Assembly: GCA_023441145.1 (NCBI GenBank)
Contig: JAEZQN010000270.1
Coordinates: 1 to 13,654, forward strand
Source of the DNA: Bacillota bacterium
Lineage (GTDB): Bacteria; Bacillota; Clostridia; Lachnospirales; Lachnospiraceae
Length of the DNA: 13,654 nt
Direction of reading: 5' to 3'
Positions 5,891-13,535 of this stretch are shown here, piece by piece. The notes beneath the pieces are model-generated. The model searched no databases, was not told the origin of the DNA, and was given only the letters and a program-made list of their open reading frames with translations. A program made the translations under genes and the position numbers. Position 1 is the stretch's first letter; every line of letters begins with the position of its first letter.

Positions 5891-6838
5891 TTATTCAACG
5901 GAAGAGTCTCCTAATGTTGCCACCATTACTGCTTTAATGGTGTGCATACGATTCTCCGCCTCATCAAATATTACATCTGCATTGGCTTCAAACACTTCCT
6001 CTGTTACTTCTTTTCCTTTAACAGCTGGCAGACAGTGCATACAAATTGCCTTTTCATTCTCTGTCATAGCCATCAACTTACTGTTTACTTGATATGGCTG
6101 TAACAAAGCAATGCGCTCAGCAGCCTTATCTTCTTCTCCCATAGAACACCACACATCAGTATAAATAACATCTGCTCCTTTTACTGCCTGTATGTCCTCT
6201 GTTATGCTTAATTTAGCTCCAGAATTCTCTCCATATTCTTTACATAGCTTTACTAAATTCTCTTCTGGCCATAGCTCCTTTGGAGCAAGAATAGTTATAT
6301 TAATACCCATCTTTGTTAAGCCAATCATTAAGCTATTGGCCATATTGTTTCGTCCATCACCGGCATAAATAAAATTTAGTCCCTTTAAATATCCAAATTG
6401 CTCTTTCATAGTAAGCATATCTGCCAAAATCTGTGTTGGATGGTAGGTATCTGTTAGTCCATTCCATACTGGTACTTTACTAAATTTAGCTAGTTTCTCA
6501 ACGTTCTCCTGTTTAAATCCTCGAAATTCAATTCCGTCAAACATTCTCCCCAATACTCTAGCTGTATCTTCTACACTTTCCTTATAGCCTAGCTGAATAT
6601 CATCTTTTCCCAAATATTCTGGATGCCCACCCTCATCAATACATGCTACTGTAAATGCACATCGAGTTCTGGTAGATGGTTTTTCAAATATTAACGCTAT
6701 ATTCTTTCCTTTTAGGCTATTTCCAGTAATCCCTTTTTTCTTATCTGCTTTTAACTTAGCAGCTAGGTTTAACAGATAATCAATTTCCTCTGGTGAAAAA
6801 TCCTTCAGTGTTAAAAAGCTTCTTCCATATAAATCCAT
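5891..6838 (-). CDS. argF: Ornithine carbamoyltransferase
   Basis: Transfers the carbamoyl group from carbamoyl phosphate to ornithine, forming citrulline for arginine synthesis. Full length at 315 residues. Seen: carbamoyl-phosphate loop FEKPSTRTRCAF (51-62), HPTQILAD (133-140), ornithine-binding SMG loop in TDVWCSMGEED (227-237), HCLPA (268-272) and the closing FDEAENRMHTIKAVMVATL. The SMG loop supports ornithine rather than acetylornithine as substrate. The middle of the protein (DTARVLGRMFDGIEFRGF, GDGRNNMANSLMIG, PKELWPEE) resembles the ArgI/ArcB branch, which includes catabolic enzymes. However, the insertion that usually follows HCLPA in ArcB is absent, no arc genes are nearby, and ARG-box-like operators overlap the promoter. 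A biosynthetic, ArgR-controlled role is therefore more likely. Single-gene unit with its own promoter and terminator. Confidence 0.94.
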   Translation of the reverse strand: MDLYGRSFLTLKDFSPEEIDYLLNLAAKLKADKKKGITGNSLKGKNIALIFEKPSTRTRCAFTVACIDEGGHPEYLGKDDIQLGYKESVEDTARVLGRMFDGIEFRGFKQENVEKLAKFSKVPVWNGLTDTYHPTQILADMLTMKEQFGYLKGLNFIYAGDGRNNMANSLMIGLTKMGINITILAPKELWPEENLVKLCKEYGENSGAKLSITEDIQAVKGADVIYTDVWCSMGEEDKAAERIALLQPYQVNSKLMAMTENEKAICMHCLPAVKGKEVTEEVFEANADVIFDEAENRMHTIKAVMVATLGDSSVE

Positions 6839-6871
6839 AACTACACATCCTTTCCTAACCTTATGTAATCT

Positions 6872-6889
6872 TTAGTATATTTATTCATT
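6872..6889 (-). promoter_or_regulatory. Candidate ARG box 2 (ArgR/AhrC operator) of argF
   Basis: AATGAATAAATATACTAA on the minus strand. The left half TGAAT and the AT-rich centre match the known ARG-box pattern TNTGAATWWWWATTCANW, while the right half is weaker. It lies downstream of the predicted transcription start. Confidence 0.45.
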
Positions 6890-6891
6890 AA

Positions 6892-6909
6892 TATGTTTAT
6901 TTATACATT
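6892..6909 (-). promoter_or_regulatory. Candidate ARG box 1 (ArgR/AhrC operator) of argF
   Basis: AATGTATAAATAAACATA on the minus strand, a weaker ARG-box-like sequence that overlaps the -10 hexamer. It is offset from box 2 by 20 bp (2-bp gap), close to the tandem spacing known for ArgR hexamer binding. Confidence 0.4.
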
Positions 6910-6933
6910 ATCCCTTATTTATGATTTTGTCAA
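6905..6933 (-). promoter_or_regulatory. Promoter of argF
   Basis: Consensus -35 TTGACA (6933-6928), a 17-base spacer and -10 TAATGT (6910-6905). Transcription would start near 6898, about 60 nt before the ATG. The -10 is overlapped by a candidate ARG box. Confidence 0.75.
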
Positions 6934-6959
6934 GAAGTTTTTTATATTTGCTGCAACAG

Positions 6960-6998
6960 TAAAAAGTCCATAGAGTTGCCTAATTGCAGCTCTATGGA
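6960..6998 (-). terminator. Terminator of the LTA-synthase-like gene
   Basis: Inverted repeat TCCATAGAG / CTCTATGGA (6967-6975 and 6990-6998), with a further TGC/GCA pairing inside after one mismatch, followed by CTTTTTA on the minus strand. The hairpin begins just after the stop codon. The T-tract is short, so termination may be partial. Confidence 0.75.
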
Positions 6999-7004
6999 TC
7001 GTCC

Positions 7005-8912
7005 TTAGTTTAGCTCATCTTCTTGTGATGTAGATTCACTTGTCTGATTATTATCTGGAATAACAATATTTTGATTGTGACTAAACATACTTGCCATCAA
7101 GTCGTTGTTTAAAATATAACTAGAGGTATCCTTTAGCTTTAAGGCTTTCTCATAATCACTTCTATATAACTCGATGTTCAATTGTTCCCCACTATTTATA
7201 TTCCAGGCTCGGCTACCTTCAAAGAGTCCTTCCCTAGAAATCTCAAACATAACATTATCCTTTATAAAGGAGCCTTCAAACAAATATACTGTAAATGCAA
7301 CAAACCCAGACTCCGTGTTAATCAAATCACGTCCTAGAATATAAGGCTGTGGAATATCTATGTCATAAAGGTTCGCTATTGTTGGAAGAAAATCAATCTG
7401 TCCACCTGTTGTATAAATAGTATCCGTCACACCACTGTTTGGAACATGGATAATAAGTGGTACCTTAAACATCTCATCATAATCATAACTTTTACCAAGG
7501 AAGTTAGATACCGTCTTGTAATTCTCATCCATATTACTATTGAGTCCATGATGATCACCATACATTGCAATAACCGTGTTGTCATAGAGACCTGCCTCTT
7601 TTAGTTGTTCAATAAACTGACCTATAGCAGCATCCGTATATGCTACTGTTTGCAAATACTGACCAAAAGCAGTTCCCTTGTCCTTCTCTAGTAACTCTAT
7701 AGTTGACTGCTCCTCTGGTAGAATATATGGGTGGTGATTAGTAAGTGTAACAATAAAAGAGAAAAATGGATGTTGTTGCTTTTTCAAAATATCGATTGCT
7801 TGAGTAAACATAGACTTATCACTAATACCCAAGCCAATAATTTCATCACTCTTTAAGTCTTCTTGACTATAAAATTCTTGGAATCCTTGATATGGATAAG
7901 CAGTTTCCCTATTCCAAAAGGACCCTTCATATCCATGTATCGCTAAGCTAGAATATCCTTCATTTCTCATCAACCAAGGAAGTCCATTATAGGTATTGCT
8001 TGTATATAAACTATAGGCCTCACGGTCAATTACCGGATATAAACTATTTAAGCTTGTAAACTCTGCATCAACCGTATTACCTTTCCCTATATTAGCATAA
8101 AAATTATTAAAATAAATACTATCTTTACCTAATAAAGCATTAATGTTAGGTGTCAACACCTGTCCATTATAGGTTGCACCAATCACAAAATTTTGCAAAG
8201 ACTCCACCTGAATTACAATTAAGTTCTTTCCTTTTGCTATCCCTTGATAGATATCAGCTTGTGGTGTCTCAGCTATCTCTCCCACCTCATCTATTACTTC
8301 ATCTTCTGGTATCTCTTTAGAATCTATACCATCAATGGCACTTTTGTAAACGTCATTCAAATGATTACTAAAGAACTCTATGGAATTGAACCTTCGTATT
8401 GCCTTCATATTTAATGGATTAATAGCCACTACTAATAACAACAGCAATAGAACCCATCTACATCTATTTACTCTTTTTCTAGTGATGTGTAATTTTTCCG
8501 CCCAACTCTTGGAATATTTGTAAAACAAATAATACGTTGCCGGTACTTCAAATAGCATAATGAAGCTAGCCGGTATCAGTGTTGCTATAAAACTATCAGG
8601 AACCTTGGCTACATTAGATGCCTGCCATAATTGCTTTACAGATACCGTCTGGTTATAATAATTGAAATACATAGAATCGGCAAACATCAAAACAGAAAAT
8701 CCTACATATAACAAGAAAAATACTATATTCATATATTTAAAATTGCTTGTCCCTAAATCAAAAAACATATAGAGCAAGACGATTATGCTGCCTATTGTAA
8801 CTAAACTTCCAAATAAGCTAACATTGATTAAACTGTAGTAGGTAAATAGCTTTATGCACATTAGGACGATTAACATCCAAGGTGATTTCATAAAGCTCTT
8901 CACTTTCTCCAT
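7005..8912 (-). CDS. LTA synthase family protein (membrane phosphoglycerol transferase)
   Basis: Membrane enzyme of the LtaS sulfatase-like family, which transfers glycerol phosphate from phosphatidylglycerol to build polyglycerol-phosphate polymers such as lipoteichoic acid. The 635 residues are normal. Seen: five N-terminal membrane helices (about 11-30, 32-51, 61-78, 107-131, 151-167), a linker, then an extracellular alkaline-phosphatase-fold domain from about residue 225. Active-site features are visible: metal ligand Glu in VIQVES (about 237), the catalytic Thr280 in GKGNTVDAEFTSLNSL, HGYEGSFWNRE (326-336), a TNHHPY segment (391-396) and YGDHHG (451-456). The C-terminal tail is polar and acidic. 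The precise product (LTA polymer, primer or modified glycolipid) cannot be decided; family members with the same fold act as synthase or primase. Start ATG follows AGGGGG. Single-gene unit. Confidence 0.9.
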   Translation of the reverse strand: MEKVKSFMKSPWMLIVLMCIKLFTYYSLINVSLFGSLVTIGSIIVLLYMFFDLGTSNFKYMNIVFFLLYVGFSVLMFADSMYFNYYNQTVSVKQLWQASNVAKVPDSFIATLIPASFIMLFEVPATYYLFYKYSKSWAEKLHITRKRVNRCRWVLLLLLLVVAINPLNMKAIRRFNSIEFFSNHLNDVYKSAIDGIDSKEIPEDEVIDEVGEIAETPQADIYQGIAKGKNLIVIQVESLQNFVIGATYNGQVLTPNINALLGKDSIYFNNFYANIGKGNTVDAEFTSLNSLYPVIDREAYSLYTSNTYNGLPWLMRNEGYSSLAIHGYEGSFWNRETAYPYQGFQEFYSQEDLKSDEIIGLGISDKSMFTQAIDILKKQQHPFFSFIVTLTNHHPYILPEEQSTIELLEKDKGTAFGQYLQTVAYTDAAIGQFIEQLKEAGLYDNTVIAMYGDHHGLNSNMDENYKTVSNFLGKSYDYDEMFKVPLIIHVPNSGVTDTIYTTGGQIDFLPTIANLYDIDIPQPYILGRDLINTESGFVAFTVYLFEGSFIKDNVMFEISREGLFEGSRAWNINSGEQLNIELYRSDYEKALKLKDTSSYILNNDLMASMFSHNQNIVIPDNNQTSESTSQEDELN

Positions 8913-8971
8913 CCTAATTCCCCCTATATCTAGATTAAATCAACAACCTATATGCTACAACTTTTCCTTCT

Positions 8972-9000
8972 TTAATTCAATACTTTCCATGTATTGTTAA
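8972..9000. repeat. Imperfect palindrome in the leader of the LTA-synthase-like gene
   Basis: Arms CAATAC and GTATTG (8978-8983 and 8991-8996) with a 7-nt centre. The similarity extends outward through AT-rich TTAA ends. It lies between the candidate promoter and the gene. It could be an operator or an RNA hairpin, and no known binding motif is recognised. Confidence 0.35.
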
Positions 9001-9025
9001 GAAAACCTTATGAAAAAAGAAAGCA

Positions 9026-9034
9026 TTTATAGCA
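9026..9034 (-). promoter_or_regulatory. Candidate extended -10 promoter of the LTA-synthase-like gene
   Basis: TGCTATAAA on the minus strand, an extended -10 element without a recognisable -35. It lies just downstream of the preceding terminator. A leader of about 107 nt would result. Other weak hexamer pairs exist closer to the gene, so the assignment is tentative. Confidence 0.35.
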
Positions 9035-9057
9035 TATAAAACTAAACTCCACTCATT

Positions 9058-9095
9058 TTAAATAAAAACACCTGCAAAGGTCTCCCCTTGCAGGT
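9058..9095 (-). terminator. Terminator of the NfeD-SPFH operon
   Basis: Inverted repeat ACCTGCAA / TTGCAGGT (9070-9077 and 9088-9095) with a 10-nt loop, followed on the minus strand by GTTTTTATTTAAAA. It lies 23 nt after the SPFH gene stop. Confidence 0.88.
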
Positions 9096-9118
9096 ATATA
9101 GATACATTCCATCAACTT

Positions 9119-10045
9119 TTACTCGTCTTTACCAACCTCAGTTATGGATTTCACCAAGCCTGCGATTCCTTGAATCTCAGATGGAATAATAATCTTTGTA
9201 GCCTTACCATCTGCTGCTTTAGCAAATGCTTCAAGACTTTTAATTTGTAGAACTGCGGCATTTGGAGCAGCTTCATTTAAGAATCGGATACCTTCTGCAT
9301 TAGCCTTCTGTACAGTCATAATTGCTTCAGCTTGTCCTTCTGCTTCACGTATCGTAGCCTCTTTTTTAGCTTCAGCACGAAGGATTGCTGCTTCCTTCTC
9401 AGCTTCTGCTACTAAAATCGCAGATTCTTTCTGACCTTCGGCCACAAGGATAGTGGATTTTTTCTCACCTTCTGCACGAAGAATAGCTTCTCTTCGTTCA
9501 CGTTCTGCTTTCATCTGCTTTTCCATAGCATCTTGAATTGCCGCAGGAGGAATAATATTCTTTAATTCAACACGGTTTACCTTGATTCCCCATGGGTCAG
9601 TTGCTACATCAAGAGATACACGCATCTTAGTATTTATAATTTCTCTAGAAGTTAAAGTTTCATCTAATTCCAAATCACCAATGATATTACGTAAAGTAGT
9701 TGCTGTCAGATTCTCAATCGCCATAATAGGATTCTCTACACCGTAAGCAAAAAGCTTAGGATCTGTAATTTGAAAGAATACTACTGTATCGATTCTCATG
9801 GTAACATTGTCCTTTGTAATTACTGGCTGGGGAGCAAAATCTACAACCTGTTCCTTTAATAGTACTCTCCTAGCTACCTTATCCACAAATGGCCACTTCA
9901 TGTGAATACCTACTCCCCAGGTTGCCTGATATCCACCTAAGCGCTCTAAGATATATGCATGAGCCTGTGGTACTACCTTAATACAGGTAGCAAAAATTAA
10001 TAACACCAATACCACTACTGCAATTAGAACATAAACACCTTGCAC
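9119..10045 (-). CDS. SPFH/stomatin-like membrane protein (QmcA/paraslipin type)
   Basis: Membrane-anchored SPFH (band 7) protein. Relatives oligomerise into large ring or cage assemblies in membrane microdomains, and the exact role is not known. Seen: one N-terminal membrane helix (about 4-21), the SPFH domain from VPQAHAYILERLGGY (25-39) through DPWGIKVNRVELKNIIPP (150-167), then a charged coiled coil at 172-245 holding about five 11-residue repeats of the pattern xAILxAEGxKE, and a C-terminal hydrophobic segment with IIIPSEIQGIAGLV. The start is GTG 10045, supported by AAGGAGGAG five bases upstream and by the membrane helix beginning at once; no ATG near that site fits. It lies 21 nt downstream of an NfeD gene, the classic partner of this family. 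Confidence 0.92.
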   Translation of the reverse strand: MQGVYVLIAVVVLVLLIFATCIKVVPQAHAYILERLGGYQATWGVGIHMKWPFVDKVARRVLLKEQVVDFAPQPVITKDNVTMRIDTVVFFQITDPKLFAYGVENPIMAIENLTATTLRNIIGDLELDETLTSREIINTKMRVSLDVATDPWGIKVNRVELKNIIPPAAIQDAMEKQMKAERERREAILRAEGEKKSTILVAEGQKESAILVAEAEKEAAILRAEAKKEATIREAEGQAEAIMTVQKANAEGIRFLNEAAPNAAVLQIKSLEAFAKAADGKATKIIIPSEIQGIAGLVKSITEVGKDE

Positions 10046-10050
10046 TAAAA

Positions 10051-10059
10051 CTCCTCCTT
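10051..10059 (-). promoter_or_regulatory. Ribosome binding site deciding the GTG start of the SPFH gene
   Basis: AAGGAGGAG on the minus strand, a near-perfect anti-16S match, with TTTTA between it and GTG 10045. It shows that the gene begins with GTG. Confidence 0.85.
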
Positions 10060-10066
10060 CAATTAT

Positions 10067-10528
10067 CTATTCTTCTATCACTTTCTCTTGACTAGCTGGT
10101 ACCTGTTCTTCAACTATCACTTTCACTCCAGTAATCTCTACAATCTTTACTATAGCATCCTTTGGAATTACTTTACTCCCTGTCGACCTTGCCGTCCACT
10201 CCAGTCCATTAATGAGCACCGTTCCTACATTGTTAATGTTATCAATACTTTCTGTCACCTTTGCCCTAGTCCCAATTAAACTCTCCGTATTGGTTGCAAC
10301 ACGCTTAGTATTAAAGTATCTCATAGCTACCGGACGTGTAAATACGAGTAAAATAATTGAAATAACAAAGAATAGAATAATCTCCACTAATAAATCGAAG
10401 CCTAAAAGGGCTGCTATAAAAGCAACTAAGGCTCCTCCGGCAAACCAGATAGTGGTGAGTCCCAATGTAGCAATCTCAATTAGGATAAAAAGAATTAAAA
10501 GAATAAGCCAAGCAATTGCTTCATCCAT
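10067..10528 (-). CDS. NfeD-family membrane protein (short form)
   Basis: Small membrane protein of the NfeD family, the partner of SPFH proteins; the OB-fold domain is thought to support assembly or function of the SPFH complex. The 153 residues fit the short NfeD form, which lacks the ClpP-like protease domain of long NfeD proteins. Seen: three membrane helices (about 6-26, 28-44, 46-65) with LIEIATLGLTTIWFAGGALVAFIAA, then a short loop (TRPVAMRYFN) and a C-terminal OB-fold (about 78-140) with SLIGTRAKVTESIDNINNVGTVLINGLEWTARS. I chose ATG 10528 because AAGGGAG lies eight bases upstream; a GTG three codons earlier overlaps that site. First gene of a two-gene operon. Confidence 0.9.
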   Translation of the reverse strand: MDEAIAWLILLILFILIEIATLGLTTIWFAGGALVAFIAALLGFDLLVEIILFFVISIILLVFTRPVAMRYFNTKRVATNTESLIGTRAKVTESIDNINNVGTVLINGLEWTARSTGSKVIPKDAIVKIVEITGVKVIVEEQVPASQEKVIEE

Positions 10529-10536
10529 TAAAACCA

Positions 10537-10543
10537 CTCCCTT
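10537..10543 (-). promoter_or_regulatory. Ribosome binding site deciding the nfeD start
   Basis: AAGGGAG with an eight-base spacer to ATG 10528. It overlaps the alternative GTG 10537, which therefore cannot be the start from this site. Confidence 0.7.
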
Positions 10544-10570
10544 CCACAGGAATAAATCTCTTGTATCTAA

Positions 10571-10599
10571 ATACTACCTTATCTAATCCAATACTTCAA
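10571..10599 (-). promoter_or_regulatory. Promoter of the NfeD-SPFH operon
   Basis: -35 TTGAAG (10599-10594), a 17-base spacer and -10 TAGTAT (10576-10571). Transcription would start near 10564, about 36 nt before the nfeD ATG. No terminator is visible between the methyltransferase stop at 10636 and this promoter. Confidence 0.55.
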
Positions 10600-10635
10600 G
10601 ATATCCATCCCTATGTTAATGCTATTTTAATAAAT

Positions 10636-11418
10636 CTATAAGCGCCTTTGTCTTGCCACTTCGAACATAAGTATAGAAGCAGCCATAGCCGCATTTAAGG
10701 ATTCCACTTGGCCTGCCATAGGAATTCTTATAAGGCAATCTGCTATCTTGGCAGTCTCTTCCGTTAGTCCATTTGCTTCGTTACCAATTAGAAAACCACA
10801 TGCCTTGGTATAATCAAAGCATTCATATTGTTTTGTACCCTTAAGATGAGCTGCATACAGAGTAATTCCATGTTCCTTAATCTTTCTCATTGCACCCTGA
10901 AAATCCTCCACGTAACAAAATGGCACGCGAAAAATGGATCCCATAGTAGAACGAATTACCTTAGGATTAAATATGTCTGCCGACTCCTTGCTTAAAATCA
11001 CACCAGTAGCACCAGCACCTTCAGCAGAACGTATTATAGTTCCTAGATTACCTGGATCTCTAAGATTCTCTAGTAAAACCAAGTGTCCCTTAGGTCTTGC
11101 AATAATAGATTCCATAGAATATTTAGGCATGCGGACTGTAGCTAGAATACCTTGAGGCGTTACTGTATCAGACATCTGAGAAAACAGTTTGTCGCTCACC
11201 ACCTCATAAGACAGTGTCTGAAGTACTTTTCCTGGTTGATTTAAAAGCTCTTCCTCTTTGGATTCCGATACAAAAACCTCCTGAATCCCAAAATTGATAG
11301 CTTCCTCCACCATCTTAAATCCTTCCACTAGAAAAACTCCAGCTTCTGCTCTAGCTTTTGCTTTTTTCTTCAGTTGTATTACCTGTTTTACCTTACTGTT
11401 ACTGCTACTAGTTATCAT
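10636..11418 (-). CDS. TrmH/SpoU-family RNA 2'-O-methyltransferase
   Basis: SAM-dependent methyltransferase of the SPOUT (trefoil-knot) class that probably methylates a ribose 2'-OH in rRNA or tRNA. At 260 residues it has the usual two-domain form. An N-terminal substrate-binding domain (about 1-100, starting with ITSSSNSKVKQVIQLKKKAKAR and VEGFKMVEEA) precedes the SpoU domain with all three motifs: ENLRDPGNLGTIIRSAEG (117-134), FLIGNEANGL (209-218) and IPMAGQVESLNAAMAASILMFE (232-253). It resembles B. subtilis YsgA and RlmB-type enzymes, but the exact RNA target cannot be read from sequence, so no symbol is given. The ATG has AAAGGA just upstream. It follows ktrA by 12 nt, so it is likely the last gene of the potassium operon. 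Confidence 0.92.
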   Translation of the reverse strand: MITSSSNSKVKQVIQLKKKAKARAEAGVFLVEGFKMVEEAINFGIQEVFVSESKEEELLNQPGKVLQTLSYEVVSDKLFSQMSDTVTPQGILATVRMPKYSMESIIARPKGHLVLLENLRDPGNLGTIIRSAEGAGATGVILSKESADIFNPKVIRSTMGSIFRVPFCYVEDFQGAMRKIKEHGITLYAAHLKGTKQYECFDYTKACGFLIGNEANGLTEETAKIADCLIRIPMAGQVESLNAAMAASILMFEVARQRRL

Positions 11419-11430
11419 AATATTCCTTTG

Positions 11431-12096
11431 TTACTCCGGATTACTCATAGCTGCTAATTTGTTTAATATTTCATTATTTCCAATTACTACAAGAATATCC
11501 TCTATTGTTAGTTTCTCATCTGGATCTGGATTAATATCTAACTTTTCTCCTCGCTTTAACCCAATTACATTAATTCTGTATTTAGCACGAAGATTAAGTT
11601 GTTTCATACTATATCCATCCCAGCTTGGTAGAACATCAAGCTCCATCATGCTTGTGGTGGAGGAAAGTTCAATGGCATTAAACATATTGCCCATAATAAG
11701 GTTGTGTGCAATACGCATACCAGTTTCCTTTTCAGGAAATACAACTTTATCAGCCCCAACCTTTCTTAAAACCTTAGCATGAATCTCTGTTTGTGCCTTT
11801 GCTAAAACAAAAGGTATCCCCATCTCTTTAGCAAGAATAGTAACCATAACACTAGCCTCTAAACTCTCTCCAATGGCTACAATAGCACCATCAAAATTGC
11901 TTACTCCAAGGCTCTCCATAGATTCTGCATCACAAACATCTGCCCTTACCGCACAGGTAACAACATCTGCCACTTCATTTATTTTATCTTCATCGTTATC
12001 AACAACTAACACTTCACAACCAGCTTCAGCCAAAGTAGTTGCAACACTTTTCCCAAATCTTCCTAAACCAAAAACAACAAATTCCTTCTTCACCAT
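11431..12096 (-). CDS. ktrA: Potassium uptake regulatory subunit KtrA (RCK protein)
   Basis: Cytoplasmic regulatory subunit of a Ktr-type potassium channel complex. RCK rings of this kind bind ATP/ADP (or NAD) and open or close the membrane subunit. Seen: RCK_N Rossmann domain with the nucleotide loop GLGRFG (10-15) and an acidic residue (Asp33) at the end of the second strand (EVLVVDNDEDK), AVRADVCD, GAIVAIGE, then an RCK_C domain (about 135-219, MELDVLPSWDGYSMKQLNLRA to LVVIGNNEILNKL). The 221 residues are typical of KtrA/KtrC and half the size of E. coli TrkA, which is a double RCK. The ribosome site GAGAGG overlaps the end of ktrB, whose stop lies 12 nt before the ATG. The neighbouring ktrB is the obvious partner. 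Confidence 0.95.
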   Translation of the reverse strand: MVKKEFVVFGLGRFGKSVATTLAEAGCEVLVVDNDEDKINEVADVVTCAVRADVCDAESMESLGVSNFDGAIVAIGESLEASVMVTILAKEMGIPFVLAKAQTEIHAKVLRKVGADKVVFPEKETGMRIAHNLIMGNMFNAIELSSTTSMMELDVLPSWDGYSMKQLNLRAKYRINVIGLKRGEKLDINPDPDEKLTIEDILVVIGNNEILNKLAAMSNPE

Positions 12097-12108
12097 ATGA
12101 TTACCTCT

Positions 12109-13530
12109 CTATCCCACCATTATCTTATCCGTAGGCAACTTTCTACTATTGGTCTTTTCTCTCTTTCTAGAATTAAATGCAAGAGCCAAAGTAATTGGTC
12201 CAATACGTCCAAGATACATTGTTATAATAATTACAATCTTTCCTATATCGGTCAGTTCTGTGGTAACATTCCTTGTTAATCCAACTGTACCAATAGCAGA
12301 TGTTGTCTCAAATAACAAATCTAAGAACCGCTTATTTTCTGTTATGGTTAGTATAAAGGTGCTAGTACAAAGTACCAAAAAGCTCAGTCCAAATACTGTC
12401 ATACTTTTTCTTACAAAGCTATCTGTTACTTGCCTTTTATAGATTTCCACATCCTGTTTATTGCGAATGCTAGTCCATAAAGCCATAATAAGAACTACAG
12501 TAGTAACTGTCTTAATACCACCTGCGGTACCAGATGGGGAACCTCCTATAAACATCAGTATAATGCTGACGAAAGAAGTTGATTCATGCATCTCTGCCTG
12601 TGGAATTGTAAAGAACCCAGCTGTTCTTGTAGTGACCGATTGAAACAAGGAAGCCATAACCTTATTTCCAAAAGACATATTCCCAATAGTTCCCTGGTTG
12701 TTATACTCCAGTAATAGAATGAGTAAACCGCCTCCAAATATAAGAATTGCAGTCATTGTGAGAACTACCTTGGTATGTAGCTCCATCTTTCGAAACAGTA
12801 CTCGTCCTTTTACCTTATCCTTACACCTTTTCTTAAAGGTGTTAATTAGATCCCACCAAACGGGATATCCAATACCACCAATGATAATAAGTAGCATTAT
12901 TGTAATATTAATAAGTGGTGAGAACTGGTATGGTTGTAAACTAGTTTCTCCTATCAGGTCAATACCCGCATTACAGAAGGCAGATACCGACGTAAAGATG
13001 GATATTCCTGCGCCCTTTATAAGACCGTAATCAGGGATAAACTGAAACAGAAAGAACATTGCTCCAACTGCTTCTACCAATAGAGTCCCCTTAATAATAC
13101 GCTTAGTCAGCTTTACTAGGCCTTGTAGGGTATCCAAATTATAAGCATCCTGAATTAATAGTCGATCTTTTAGCGTAATTCTTTTTCTTAAAATCATCAA
13201 AATAGAAGTAGTAAATGTTACCACCCCTAGGCCTCCGAATTGTATCAAGCAAAGAATTACAATCTTCCCAAACAAACTCCAATGGGTAGCTGTAGTTACA
13301 GTAGTTAACCCTGTAACACAGATAGAAGTTGTTGAAGTAAATAGGGCATCTATAAAATTAGTACTTTTGCCATCTGCTGCAGAGATTGGAAGGGTAAGTA
13401 ATATACCCCCAACCAATATTGCAGTCAAAAAGCCATAGGCAATCATTTGTGTTGTTGTAAAGCTCTTTCTGTGAAATAAATGTTTTAGCTTGCTCCGAAA
13501 ACTTTCGTCTGGCTCCTCATATTCACCCAT
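12109..13530 (-). CDS. ktrB: Potassium uptake membrane subunit KtrB (TrkH family)
   Basis: Membrane subunit that forms the potassium (and sodium-coupled) translocation path of the Ktr system. The 473 residues hold the four M1-P-M2 repeats of the SKT superfamily. Selectivity-filter sequences can be assigned: VTGLT (72-76), CNAGI (186-190), RTAGF (302-306) and GTVGL (414-418), each with its conserved glycine. The intramembrane gate loop GGSPSGTAGGIKT is at 329-341. The N-terminal 25 residues are charged and cytoplasmic. The start ATG is preceded by GAGGAATAGG, which lies in the last codons of the upstream gene. That gene ends only 5 nt before the ATG, so translation is probably coupled. ktrA follows by 12 nt. 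Confidence 0.95.
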   Translation of the reverse strand: MGEYEEPDESFRSKLKHLFHRKSFTTTQMIAYGFLTAILVGGILLTLPISAADGKSTNFIDALFTSTTSICVTGLTTVTTATHWSLFGKIVILCLIQFGGLGVVTFTTSILMILRKRITLKDRLLIQDAYNLDTLQGLVKLTKRIIKGTLLVEAVGAMFFLFQFIPDYGLIKGAGISIFTSVSAFCNAGIDLIGETSLQPYQFSPLINITIMLLIIIGGIGYPVWWDLINTFKKRCKDKVKGRVLFRKMELHTKVVLTMTAILIFGGGLLILLLEYNNQGTIGNMSFGNKVMASLFQSVTTRTAGFFTIPQAEMHESTSFVSIILMFIGGSPSGTAGGIKTVTTVVLIMALWTSIRNKQDVEIYKRQVTDSFVRKSMTVFGLSFLVLCTSTFILTITENKRFLDLLFETTSAIGTVGLTRNVTTELTDIGKIVIIITMYLGRIGPITLALAFNSRKREKTNSRKLPTDKIMVG

Positions 13531-13535
13531 TTTTC

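Noticed and set aside
5696..5914. Plus-strand open frame of 72 codons across the gltA-argF gap
   Set aside because: It begins with TTG without a ribosome site, covers the argF terminator and gltA promoter region, and runs into argF; its composition is that of AT-rich non-coding DNA.
10212..10586. Plus-strand open frame of 124 codons opposite nfeD
   Set aside because: Antisense to a clear NfeD gene, rich in Lys, Ile and Ser as expected from the complement of membrane-protein codons, with no family resemblance.
11294..11782. Plus-strand open frame of 162 codons opposite the methyltransferase and ktrA
   Set aside because: It lies antisense to two genes with clear conserved motifs, spans their junction, and encodes a low-complexity Ser/Leu/Ile-rich product. 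It is a shadow frame.
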